Assembly (NCBI RefSeq): GCF_030297015.1
Contig: NZ_AP028056.1
Location: 2,924,939-2,988,938 of the forward strand
DNA length: 64,000 nucleotides
Reading direction: 5' to 3'
Origin: Brooklawnia propionicigenes
GTDB lineage: Bacteria > Actinomycetota > Actinomycetes > Propionibacteriales > Propionibacteriaceae
Below, piece by piece: positions 47,401-56,071 of the stretch. Each line of letters begins with the position of its first letter. Positions within the stretch are counted from its first letter, which is position 1. Position numbers and translations under genes: made by a program. The notes below the pieces were generated by a model that saw nothing but the letters and a program-made list of their open reading frames with translations, was not told the DNA's origin and did not search any database.

Positions 47401-48248
47401 CGGGTCACCTTCTGTTCGCATTCGGCGATCTTCGCGTCCAGTTCCGTGATCGCCTGCTCCAGCTCGCCCTCGGCGGGCTTCCAGTAGTGATAGGCCAGCG
47501 TGTCCTCGGCGAAGCTGATGCCCTTGGCCTTGGTGGTGTGAGCGACGATCACGCTCGGCTTGCCCGGCGTGAACGGTGCGGTGTCCAGCGCGGCGAGGAT
47601 CTCGGTCATGTCGTTGCCGTTGATCTCGCGGGCCGCCCACCCGAAGGCCTCGAACTTGCCGGCGATCGGAGCCATGTTCATGACCTGGGCGACGGGTCCT
47701 GAGATCTGCAGGCCGTTGTTGTCGACGATCGCGATGAGATTGTCGACCTTGTGGTGAGCTGCCGCGGCGGCGGCCTCCCAGTTGGAGCCCTCCGGAAGCT
47801 CGCCATCGCCCATTACCGTGAAGACTCGGGCCGTCGTCCCGGCCAGCCGCAGGCCGAGCGCCGCACCGACCGATATCGACAGGCCATGACCCAGCGCACC
47901 AGTGTTGCCCTCCACACCTGGCAGCTTGTGCATGTCCGGATGTCCGCCCAGGGCGGTCATCATGGCGCCGTAGGTCTGGAGCAGTGCCGGATCGAAGTAG
48001 CCGCGTTCGGCGAGCACTCCGTACTGGCCCATGGCCTTGTGTCCGGCACTCAGCAGGAAACGGTCACGTTCAGGCCAATCCGGGCGAGCCGGATCGACGT
48101 TCATGATGTCGAAGTACAGCGCCGTGATGAGGTCGATCGCCGACATGGCACCGCCCAGATGGCCGGAATGACCGGTTTCGATCATCCGGACGACATTGCG
48201 GCGGGCTCGGGCAGCATGCAGTTCGAGTTCGGCTACCCGATCGCTCAC
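47397..48248 (-). CDS. transketolase, N-terminal subunit
   Basis: The 283-residue protein holds the diphosphate-binding domain. It shows HSGHLGGAMSAID near the start, HGLSISVG (about 121-128) and the thiamine motif GDGE (147-150) ending in DNN (176-178). The length is right for the N-terminal half of a split enzyme. GTG 48248 overlaps the rpiB stop by four bases, and the 3' end overlaps the C-terminal subunit gene. The coupling implies balanced synthesis of both halves with RpiB. Confidence 0.92.
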   Translation of the reverse strand: MSDRVAELELHAARARRNVVRMIETGHSGHLGGAMSAIDLITALYFDIMNVDPARPDWPERDRFLLSAGHKAMGQYGVLAERGYFDPALLQTYGAMMTALGGHPDMHKLPGVEGNTGALGHGLSISVGAALGLRLAGTTARVFTVMGDGELPEGSNWEAAAAAAHHKVDNLIAIVDNNGLQISGPVAQVMNMAPIAGKFEAFGWAAREINGNDMTEILAALDTAPFTPGKPSVIVAHTTKAKGISFAEDTLAYHYWKPAEGELEQAITELDAKIAECEQKVTR

Positions 48249-48685
48249 AGCTGCTCGGCCTCAATCTCCACCACGCGGGCGACCTTGACACCACTGCGCG
48301 AATTGGGATCGAAGGTGTTGGCAAGATAGAGCTCGAGCAGCACCTTCGCGGTTTCGACGCCGGTTGTCTGGGCGCCCATGGCGATCATGTTCGCATTGTT
48401 GCTCAGCGTGGCGCGCTGAGCCGAGTACGGGTCTGCGATCAGTGCGCAGTAGGCGCCCTTGACCTTGTTCGCCGCCAACGAGACACCGATGCCGGTACCG
48501 CAGACCACCACACCGCGGTCGTACTTGCCCTCGGCGACCGCGTGCGCCACGTCAGCTGCGACATTGGCATAGATCGGGTCATCCGAGCCGAAATCGGTCA
48601 CCTCATGACCGAGTGATTCGGCCTTGGCGATGAGTGCCTTCTTGAGCTCTGCCGCGTTGGGATCACAGCCGAATGCGAGCTTCAT
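48245..48685 (-). CDS. rpiB: RpiB-family sugar-phosphate isomerase
   Basis: The 146-residue protein has the RpiB/LacAB fold with the active-site Cys62 in VVVCGTGIG and the anion-binding region NKVKGAYCAL. The family interconverts aldose and ketose phosphates, for example ribose 5-phosphate with ribulose 5-phosphate, or erythrulose 4-phosphate with erythrose 4-phosphate in tetritol catabolism. It is the first gene of a coupled rpiB-transketolase operon, which favours a catabolic role over housekeeping. The GG-rich leader gives only a weak ribosome binding site. Confidence 0.9.
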   Translation of the reverse strand: MKLAFGCDPNAAELKKALIAKAESLGHEVTDFGSDDPIYANVAADVAHAVAEGKYDRGVVVCGTGIGVSLAANKVKGAYCALIADPYSAQRATLSNNANMIAMGAQTTGVETAKVLLELYLANTFDPNSRSGVKVARVVEIEAEQL

Positions 48686-48750
48686 GGATCTTCCTCTCCC
48701 GTGAAGATGATGAGCGGTGGCGGGCAAACCCGTGCGCCGCATTACCTCTA

Positions 48751-48761
48751 AGATATATGAT
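48751..48761 (-). promoter_or_regulatory. AT-rich candidate promoter/operator of rpiB
   Basis: AGATATATGAT in the rpiB/SDR divergent gap is the only AT-rich patch and reads TATATC as a possible -10 on the minus strand, about 66 bp upstream of rpiB. Confidence 0.35.
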
Positions 48762-48886
48762 CGAGCGCAGGCATGCAGCCGATGGGTTGTCCGTGACGAT
48801 ACCCCTGCGCGAGGCTGCCAGCCTGTTCGCTACGTCATCTTTTCGCTGCCTGCAGTGGTGCGGGCGCCGTCCCAAGGAGGAATCGA

Positions 48887-49666
48887 ATGTCGGAAACTGG
48901 AAACCCGTTTCCCGAGCAGCGCACTGCAGTGGTCACCGGGTGTGGTGCCCCGGCCGGTATCGGACGCCACGTCGCCCGCAGGCTGGCGTTGTCCGGGTAC
49001 AACATCGCGGCTGTCGACATCAACCCCGCGGTAGCGGACTTCGCCGCTGAACTTGCCGCGGAGTTCACCGAACAGAAGACCATCGGTGTGGTGTGCAATA
49101 TCGCTGACGAGGCCTCGGTCAACGCCGCCTGGCAGCGTATCGATGCCGAACTGCCGCAGGTCGTGGGCCTGGCCAATGTCGCCGGGATCGCGTGTCCCAC
49201 TCCGCTGCTCGAACTGACCGTGGACGAGTTCGACAAGGTGATGGGCGTCAACGCACGCGGCACGATGCTCATGATGCAGTACGGTGCTCGGCGGATGATC
49301 CAGGCCGGGGTCGGCCGGATCGCCAACTTCTCGTCCATCACCGCCTATGACGGCGGCGGTACGTTCAGCAAGATCGCCTATGCGGCCGGCAAGGCAGCGG
49401 TCATCGGGCTCACCCGCGGCGGTGCCCGCGAACTCGGTCAGTACGGCATCACCACCAACTGCATCTGTCCGGGACCGATCGACACCGAGATCATGGGCGG
49501 CAAGCTGACCGACGAGCGCAAAGCATCGATGTCGTCCAACATTCCGCTCGGTCGTGTCGGTCAGCCGAGCGAGATCGCCGACGTCGTCGACTTCCTGCTG
49601 TCGCAAGGCGCCAGCTTCGTCAACGGTGCGACGTTCAATGTCGATGGCGGCAAACACATGAAGTGA
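48887..49666 (+). CDS. short-chain dehydrogenase/reductase of the catabolic island
   Basis: The 259-residue classical SDR has the NAD(P)-binding TGCGAPAGIG (about residues 17-26), NVAG (about 97-100), Ser149 or Ser150, and the catalytic pair Tyr165 and Lys169 in YAAGK. The acidic Asp44 after the second strand (AAVDIN) favours NAD. It is divergent from rpiB across a 201-bp gap; AAGGAGG lies six bases before the start. A polyol or sugar dehydrogenase is the likely role, the exact substrate unknown. Confidence 0.88.
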   Translation: MSETGNPFPEQRTAVVTGCGAPAGIGRHVARRLALSGYNIAAVDINPAVADFAAELAAEFTEQKTIGVVCNIADEASVNAAWQRIDAELPQVVGLANVAGIACPTPLLELTVDEFDKVMGVNARGTMLMMQYGARRMIQAGVGRIANFSSITAYDGGGTFSKIAYAAGKAAVIGLTRGGARELGQYGITTNCICPGPIDTEIMGGKLTDERKASMSSNIPLGRVGQPSEIADVVDFLLSQGASFVNGATFNVDGGKHMK

Positions 49667-49714
49667 TGGCTGCCTCCGATGGTCGGTCCGGGCTGCGGCC
49701 CCGGGCCGGCGGGC

Positions 49715-50197
49715 TCAGCCGATGATGCGGCCGGCCAGGTAGTCGTTGCCGACGCTTTGCTGGATGTCGATGACCCGGCGCACATAGGGCGCGGCGGCCT
49801 GCTCCAGGGTTCTGCCCAGCAGCGGCACCGTGATGACGAAGTCAGCCAGATAGTCGACGATGCTGAGCCCGCTTTCGGAAACCAGGTGCGCGGTTCCACC
49901 CATCGAGGCCGGCATTCCCGGAGTCACCACGGTGATGCGCCCGTTGCTGGTGCCGTCGTCGGCGAGCGGGTTCCATGAGATGGTGAGGTCGATTTCCATC
50001 GTGGAACCGGTGAACCGCTGCGCTCGCGCCGGGGCCGGCAGCGCGGCCCGCATATGGCTGCCTGCCGAATCCACCGAGGCGGCCCATTCGGCTGCGCCCG
50101 CACGGCGGGCGACCTCGGTAAGCCAGAGTTCGTCAGCCATCATGGCGAGGATCCGGTCGGGGCTGGCGGAGTAGTTGTGTCGAGCGCTGATCTGCAT
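49715..50197 (-). CDS. DUF2505 family protein
   Basis: The 160-residue protein starts MQISARHNYSASPDRILAMM, has TGSTMEIDLTISW and ends with a segment around VDYLADFVITVPLLG, as in the DUF2505 family of actinobacteria, which has an SRPBCC-like fold. No function is established. No ribosome binding site is visible; CACAAT ends seven bases before ATG 50197, consistent with a leaderless transcript. GTG 50203 is an alternative start. Confidence 0.8.
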   Translation of the reverse strand: MQISARHNYSASPDRILAMMADELWLTEVARRAGAAEWAASVDSAGSHMRAALPAPARAQRFTGSTMEIDLTISWNPLADDGTSNGRITVVTPGMPASMGGTAHLVSESGLSIVDYLADFVITVPLLGRTLEQAAAPYVRRVIDIQQSVGNDYLAGRIIG

Positions 50198-50322
50198 GGC
50201 CACTATTGTGGCCCACTTCGCCCACCTGCCGAAGTCACGTTTTACGATGCGCCGGGGCCATTAGTGTGGGGCACGAAGACCCGCTCAGGTAACAGACGTT
50301 CGGCATGGGAGTGTGACCCCGA

Positions 50323-53300
50323 ATGAATAGTGACGCTGATCACCGGCCAGCAACCGATCATGAGCAACTGCTCAGCGAGGTGGCCGAGTTGGCAGTGGAT
50401 AGAGGCCTCGACATCGCCACCCCCGAGCGAATCGCCGAGTTCCTTCAGCACTACTTCAAACACGCTGACAGCTCAACGCTGCTGGCACGCCCGGCAGGAC
50501 TGATCGCCGGGGCGCTGTTGCACCACGCGAAGCTGGCCTGGTGGCGGCTTCCGGGGGAGTCCCATGTCGAGTTGTTCACCCCTTCGCTGTACTCCGACGG
50601 CTGGGATGCGGGCGGCCACACGGTGCTGACGGTGGTCACCGACGACAAGGACTGGCTCGTTGACACCGTCACGATGGTGCTGGCCCGTCAGGGGTGGGCG
50701 GTTCGAGATCTGGTCCATCCGCAATACAGCGTGCTGCGCGATGCCGACGGGCGGCTGCTTGATGTCGTACACCGGGATCAGGAGCAGTCCGCCATCGCGG
50801 AGGCCTGGTTGTGGATCGAGCTCTATCCGCCGGCCGGCTCGTCGGCAGAGGAGGCGATACCCGATCTGGCCGAGGCGCTGGAGGCAAGCCTGGCCGATCT
50901 CGAGGCCGCGACCCGTGACCACGACGCCATGCACGCCCTGCTACTGGCCACGGCAGAGCAGGCGGAATCGATGGGCGGCTACGACGCGCTGATCGCGGCT
51001 CAGATGCTGCGCTGGTGTGCCGATGACCGCTTCCTGCTGCTCGGGGCCCGCGACTTCGAGTTGGTGGACGGTCAGCTCAGCCCGTTGCCGGGTGGGTTGG
51101 GCATTCTCGCCGGTGATCCGCGTGCAGCCGCCAGCTTCGGCGCGGTGCCGCGGGAGGGCCAGCTGCTGGTCATTACCAAGGATTCCGCGCGTTCCACGGT
51201 CCTGCGGTCGAGCTACATGGACTACCTGGCCCTGCATCTGCCCGGTCCTGACGGCAGCCATGTGGAGCGCCGGTTCCTCGGTCTGTTCATGACCTCTGCC
51301 CTGAGTGAACCGGTGGCCAGCATTCCGGTGCTGCGAGGCAAGGCACGTCAGATCAGCGCAGCGATCGGCTACGACCGGGCGTCCTACGGCGGACGATCAG
51401 TCGCAGCCGCTATCGAGGCGCATCCTCGCGACGATCTGTTCGAGGCCAGCGTCGAGGAACTGACCCCGATCATCGCCGAGATCGCCGACGCCGAGGATCC
51501 CCGGCGGGTGATCACCCACCTGCGTGCGGGCAGATGGGGACGGTTCATCTCGGTGCTGGTTCACCTGCCGCGCGAGCGGTACAACACGTCGGTCCGTCAC
51601 CAGATCGAGCAGTTGCTGCTGTCGGTCACGGGCGCCCAGTCGTCCGAGTGGAGCGTCCAGGTCTCGGACGCTCCACTCGCCACGCTACATATCACTTTGA
51701 AGATGCCGGACGGCCAGCAGCTGCCCGAACTGAACACTGAGCGGGTCGCGCGAGATGTTGAAGAAGCCTCCCGCAGCTGGGACGACCGCTTCATCCAGAT
51801 CGCCGAACGTCTGGACAGTTCGCAGCGCGGCGTCCAGTACCCGGACGCCTACAAGGAGCAGTACTCGCCGCTCGAGGCGGTCAACGACCTGGTCTCGCTC
51901 AATCAGGTGAGCGGGCCCGACGGCATGGTCCAGGTGATGTATGCGCCGAGCCCGCCCGAGAACGGCGTGGATTTCCGGCTGAAAATGGCCCGGGTCGGCT
52001 CCGAGATGGTGCTGTCGCAGGTGCTGCCGCACCTGTCCAGCCTCGATGTCGATGTCATCAACGAGCGTCCGTTTGATCTGCAGTTGCGCGGCGTCGACGC
52101 GCATATCTACGACTTCGGCCTGCGGTTGCCGGGTGGTGCGGAGCGGTTGGAAGGCTGGTCGCACGAGGCCAGGGGACGCTTCACAGCCGCGGTCGCCGCC
52201 AGCTACGCCGGGCTGGGGGAGGCCGATCGGCTGAACCGGCTGGTCACCGAGACCGACCTGAACTGGCAGCAGGTGGCATTGCTGCGGGCGATCTCGCGCT
52301 ACCTGCGTCAGCTGCGAACCAGCTACTCACAGCCTTACATCGCCGAGACGCTGAACAAGCACCTGCCGATCACCACGGCGTTGGTCGAGCTGTTCGAGGC
52401 CAAGTTCTCGCCGTGGCAAGACGCCGAGATAGATCGCAAAGCCCGCGTCGCGGAACTGACCGAGCAGGTGAGCCGGGCCATCGATGCGGTCACGGTGCTG
52501 GACGAGGACCGCATGCTCCGCCAGTACCTGAGCGTCATCACGGCGATGGTGCGCACCAACTTCTATGCCTTGGACGACCCTGCCGAGACTGCCGGGGCAA
52601 GTCCGCGCCGTGCTGCTCTCGCCGTGAAGATCGAACCACGGCGGCTGGAGTTCGTGCGCGGTCCCCAACCGGCCCACGAGATCTTCGTTTACTCGCCGCA
52701 GGTCGAAGGCGTTCATCTGCGCTTCGGCAAGATCGCCCGTGGCGGTATCCGTTGGTCCGATCGGGCCGAGGACTATCGCACCGAGGTGATGGATCTGGTC
52801 AAGGCTCAGACAGTGAAGAATGCCATCATCGTGCCGGTCGGCGCCAAGGGTGGCTTCTATCCGTTGCGGCTCGCCGGGCTCGAGCCGGCCGCTCGCGTCG
52901 CGGAAGCCCGGGCGAGCTACGCGACGTTCATCACCGCCTTGCTGTCGGTCACCGACAACATCGTGCACGGCACCGTGGTGCGTCCGGACCACGTCCTGGC
53001 CTGGGACGACGACGACTCGTATCTGGTGGTGGCCGCCGACAAGGGCACCGCGACCTTCAGCGATTTGGCCGATGAGATCGCCGTCGATCGAGGGTACTGG
53101 CTGGGCGATGCCTTCGCCTCGGGAGGCTCGGAAGGCTTTGACCACAAGAAGATGGGCATCACCGCGCGTGGTGCCTGGATCTCGGTGGCTCGGCACTTCG
53201 GTGAACTCGGAATCGATCCGGCGGCCCAGGACTTCACCTGCGTGGGAATCGGCGACATGTCCGGTGACGTCTTCGGCAACGGCATGCTGATGTCGGCCCA

Positions 53301-55137
53301 CACCAAACTGGTGGCGGCTTTCAACCACCGTCACATCTTCCTCGATCCCGATCCCGATCCGCAGTCGTCTTTCATCGAGCGGCAGCGGCTGTTCACTGCC
53401 GGGCGCAGTTGGGATGCGTACCGCACCGATCTGCTCAGCGCGGGCGGTGGGGTCTACCTGCGCACCGCCAAATCGATCCCGGTGACCGAGCCGGTGCGCC
53501 GAAGCCTGGGGCTGAGTCCCTTCGTCACCACGCTGACACCCGCCGAGATGATCAAGGCGATCCTGTGCGCGCCGGTGGACCTGATGTGGAACGGTGGCAT
53601 CGGCACCTGGGTGAAGGCCACCAGCCAGCCGCACAGCGCGGCCGACGATCGCAGCAACGACGCAGTCCGGGTGGACGCCTCGAAGGTGCGCGCCCGCTGC
53701 GTCGGCGAGGGCGGTAACCTGGGCTGGACGCAGGCAGGACGCGTCGAATATGCGCTTGCCGGCGGCAAGATCAACACTGATTTCATCGACAACTCGGCCG
53801 GAGTGGCGACCTCGGACCACGAGGTCAATATCAAGATCCTGCTCGATGCGGCGGTGTCTGCGGGCCGACTGGACCGCGACGAACGCAACAGCCTGTTGCA
53901 TCAGATGACCGATGAGGTCGCCGAGATCGTGCTGCACCAGAACGTCGTGCAGAACCGTGCGCTGGCCAACTCGTTGCAGGAGGCGCCGGCCCATGCGGGT
54001 GTCCACGATGATCTGATCACCACGCTGGAGGCCAAAGGCCGGCTGGACCGGATTGAGGACGGGCTGCCGTCGAGCGAGGAACTCGCGATTCGATCCGCGC
54101 ACTCCCAGGGCATGACCGGCCCCGAGCTGGCGACGGTCCTGGCCACGGTGAAGAACACCATGGCCGACGAACTGCTCGCCAGTGATCTGCCCGACGATCC
54201 CTACCTGGAAGACCGACTGATCAAGTACTTCCCGCTCCCGCTGCGGGAACGCTTCGCCGACCAGATGCCGGCTCACCGGCTGGCGCGGCAGATCATCACC
54301 ACGGTCGCGGTCAACCGCTTCGTCGATTCGCAAGGCCTCAGTGCCGCGCACCGGTTGGGCGAGGAGACCGGTGCCAGTGCGGCCGACATCGTGCGCGCGC
54401 AACTGGCCGCCCGCAATCTGATGGACGCTGGTGGACAAGAGACCGCGCTCGCCTCCTCGGGGGTCGACGCGGTCACCCAGACACTGGTCCGGGTGCGGAT
54501 TCGGCAGCTGGTCGAGCGTGCCACCCGGTGGATTCTGCAGACCCACCGTAGTGGCATCGATATCGCAGCGGTCGTGGACGAACTCAAACCGGGAGTGCGC
54601 GAGGTGATGACTCAGCTGCCCGAACTGATCACCGAGGCCGGAGCCGAGCGTTACCAGACGCAGATGGACGAGCTGACCGCCCGCGGGGTGAACGCGGAAC
54701 TCGCCGAGCGGCTGGCCAGGTGGTCGCTCGCGCACGCCGCATTGCCGATCGTCCGGGTGGCACGGCGACATGGGGGCAGCATTCCGCGGTGTGCGCGGGT
54801 CTACTTCCAGCTCAGCGAACGGTTGGGCATCGAACGCGCGCTGCGCCGTTCGCTCGATCTGCCGCGCACCGGCCATTGGGAGATCATGGCCAGGGCGGCG
54901 ATGCGCGAGGAGTTGATCAGCGCACAGACTGCTATCGCTGCGGCTGCTCTCGACCTTGCCGGGCCCGACGAGGACGACAGCGCGGCGGTCATCGAGCGCT
55001 GGTGGCGGGCCAATCCGGATGCCGCCCGCCAGCAGACGCTGCTCGACGAGTTGGCCGCGGGGCCGGTTGACCTGGCACGGATGTCGGTGGCTGTGGCCTC
55101 GCTGCGCGGCCTGTTGGAGACCGCGCAGGCAGGATAG
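50323..55137 (+). CDS. gdh: NAD-specific glutamate dehydrogenase, large type
   Basis: This enzyme oxidises glutamate to 2-oxoglutarate and ammonium with NAD. The 1604-residue chain is the size of the 180-kDa L-GDH class. It has the long N-terminal regulatory region (about 1-700, with ACT-like parts), the catalytic core with IRWSDRAEDYRTEVMDL near 807 and KGGFY near 844, the NAD domain around GNGMLMSAHTKL, and a C-terminal helical region. The start is ATG 50323 with a weak GGGAG about 11 bases upstream. The gene is divergent from DUF2505 and 5 bp upstream of the PHP gene. Confidence 0.95.
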   Translation: MNSDADHRPATDHEQLLSEVAELAVDRGLDIATPERIAEFLQHYFKHADSSTLLARPAGLIAGALLHHAKLAWWRLPGESHVELFTPSLYSDGWDAGGHTVLTVVTDDKDWLVDTVTMVLARQGWAVRDLVHPQYSVLRDADGRLLDVVHRDQEQSAIAEAWLWIELYPPAGSSAEEAIPDLAEALEASLADLEAATRDHDAMHALLLATAEQAESMGGYDALIAAQMLRWCADDRFLLLGARDFELVDGQLSPLPGGLGILAGDPRAAASFGAVPREGQLLVITKDSARSTVLRSSYMDYLALHLPGPDGSHVERRFLGLFMTSALSEPVASIPVLRGKARQISAAIGYDRASYGGRSVAAAIEAHPRDDLFEASVEELTPIIAEIADAEDPRRVITHLRAGRWGRFISVLVHLPRERYNTSVRHQIEQLLLSVTGAQSSEWSVQVSDAPLATLHITLKMPDGQQLPELNTERVARDVEEASRSWDDRFIQIAERLDSSQRGVQYPDAYKEQYSPLEAVNDLVSLNQVSGPDGMVQVMYAPSPPENGVDFRLKMARVGSEMVLSQVLPHLSSLDVDVINERPFDLQLRGVDAHIYDFGLRLPGGAERLEGWSHEARGRFTAAVAASYAGLGEADRLNRLVTETDLNWQQVALLRAISRYLRQLRTSYSQPYIAETLNKHLPITTALVELFEAKFSPWQDAEIDRKARVAELTEQVSRAIDAVTVLDEDRMLRQYLSVITAMVRTNFYALDDPAETAGASPRRAALAVKIEPRRLEFVRGPQPAHEIFVYSPQVEGVHLRFGKIARGGIRWSDRAEDYRTEVMDLVKAQTVKNAIIVPVGAKGGFYPLRLAGLEPAARVAEARASYATFITALLSVTDNIVHGTVVRPDHVLAWDDDDSYLVVAADKGTATFSDLADEIAVDRGYWLGDAFASGGSEGFDHKKMGITARGAWISVARHFGELGIDPAAQDFTCVGIGDMSGDVFGNGMLMSAHTKLVAAFNHRHIFLDPDPDPQSSFIERQRLFTAGRSWDAYRTDLLSAGGGVYLRTAKSIPVTEPVRRSLGLSPFVTTLTPAEMIKAILCAPVDLMWNGGIGTWVKATSQPHSAADDRSNDAVRVDASKVRARCVGEGGNLGWTQAGRVEYALAGGKINTDFIDNSAGVATSDHEVNIKILLDAAVSAGRLDRDERNSLLHQMTDEVAEIVLHQNVVQNRALANSLQEAPAHAGVHDDLITTLEAKGRLDRIEDGLPSSEELAIRSAHSQGMTGPELATVLATVKNTMADELLASDLPDDPYLEDRLIKYFPLPLRERFADQMPAHRLARQIITTVAVNRFVDSQGLSAAHRLGEETGASAADIVRAQLAARNLMDAGGQETALASSGVDAVTQTLVRVRIRQLVERATRWILQTHRSGIDIAAVVDELKPGVREVMTQLPELITEAGAERYQTQMDELTARGVNAELAERLARWSLAHAALPIVRVARRHGGSIPRCARVYFQLSERLGIERALRRSLDLPRTGHWEIMARAAMREELISAQTAIAAAALDLAGPDEDDSAAVIERWWRANPDAARQQTLLDELAAGPVDLARMSVAVASLRGLLETAQAG

Positions 55138-55142
55138 ACATC

Positions 55143-56000
55143 ATGCGCATCGACTTACACACCCATTCCTGGATCTCGGACGGCACGGACAGCCCCACCC
55201 GGCTGGTGCTCAACGCGCAGCGCGCCGGTCTCGATGTGGTCGCGCTGACCGATCATGACACGCTCGCCGGTCTCGACGAGGCCCGCGAGGCAGGCCGGCG
55301 GATCGGCGTGCGGGTGCTGGGCGGGGTCGAACTCAGCGCCATCCAGGACGGCACGGAGGTGCATCTGCTGGGCTACGGCCCGCGCCGCAACGATCCGGAA
55401 CTGAACGCCGAGCTGGAGCGGCTGCGGGTGGGACGAACCGAGAGGCTGCCGAAGATGCTCGCCAAGCTCGAGGCACTCGGCATGCCGCTGAGCCTTGATG
55501 AGGTGCGCGCCCAGGCGAAGGACTCGCAGACCTCGCTGGGGCGTCCGCATGTCGCCGACGCCATGGTCGCCCGCGGCTATGTGGCCAACCGGGACGAGGC
55601 ATTCGAGCGTTTCCTCGACCGCACCGGAGCTGCCTATGTGGGGCGCCCGGCGGTACCGCTGGCTGCCGGGGTCGACCTGCTGCACCACGCAGGTGCGGCG
55701 GCCGTCATCGCGCATCCGGGCATTCGCGGCATGGCAGAGGTGCTGACCGGCACCCTGCTGACGCAGTTGCGCGCCGAGCACGGCCTCGACGGCATCGAGG
55801 TCGACTATCCGCTGCACGACCCGCAAACCCGCGACCTGTATCAGCAGCTCGGTTCGCGTCTGGATCTGGTGCGCACCGGCTCGAGCGACTACCACGGCAC
55901 CGGCAAGACCGGCCACGATCTCGGCTCGGCAACCACCCGGGCGTCCGCCTTCGACGAGTTGCTGCGCCGCATCCAGGCACACGGAGGCCAGATCGACTGA
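55143..56000 (+). CDS. PHP-domain phosphoesterase, RNase AM/TrpH type
   Basis: The 285-residue protein has the PHP metal-binding motifs in order: DLHTHSWISDG (residues 4-14), LTDHDTLAG (about 36-44), a Glu in GGVELSA, AHPGI (about 184-188) and TGSSDYHG (about 245-252). The length and pattern match YciV/RNase AM, which processes rRNA 5' ends and degrades nucleoside 3',5'-bisphosphate. It follows gdh by five bases and precedes trpS, an arrangement close to 'trpH' of other bacteria. Confidence 0.88.
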   Translation: MRIDLHTHSWISDGTDSPTRLVLNAQRAGLDVVALTDHDTLAGLDEAREAGRRIGVRVLGGVELSAIQDGTEVHLLGYGPRRNDPELNAELERLRVGRTERLPKMLAKLEALGMPLSLDEVRAQAKDSQTSLGRPHVADAMVARGYVANRDEAFERFLDRTGAAYVGRPAVPLAAGVDLLHHAGAAAVIAHPGIRGMAEVLTGTLLTQLRAEHGLDGIEVDYPLHDPQTRDLYQQLGSRLDLVRTGSSDYHGTGKTGHDLGSATTRASAFDELLRRIQAHGGQID

Positions 56001-56071
56001 GTGGGGCGGGCCGATCGAACGGCTAAGCTGGACGCGCTCAACCCGTAGTATGCGAAGGAGAAGCGCGACCA

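Noticed and set aside
49715-50322. Regulatory RNA or riboswitch upstream of gdh
   Set aside because: The 125-bp gap shows no conserved riboswitch core or stable terminator hairpin.
52327-54876. 849-codon open frame antisense to the glutamate dehydrogenase gene
   Set aside because: Shadow of gdh with unnatural composition rich in Arg, His and Val and no family match.
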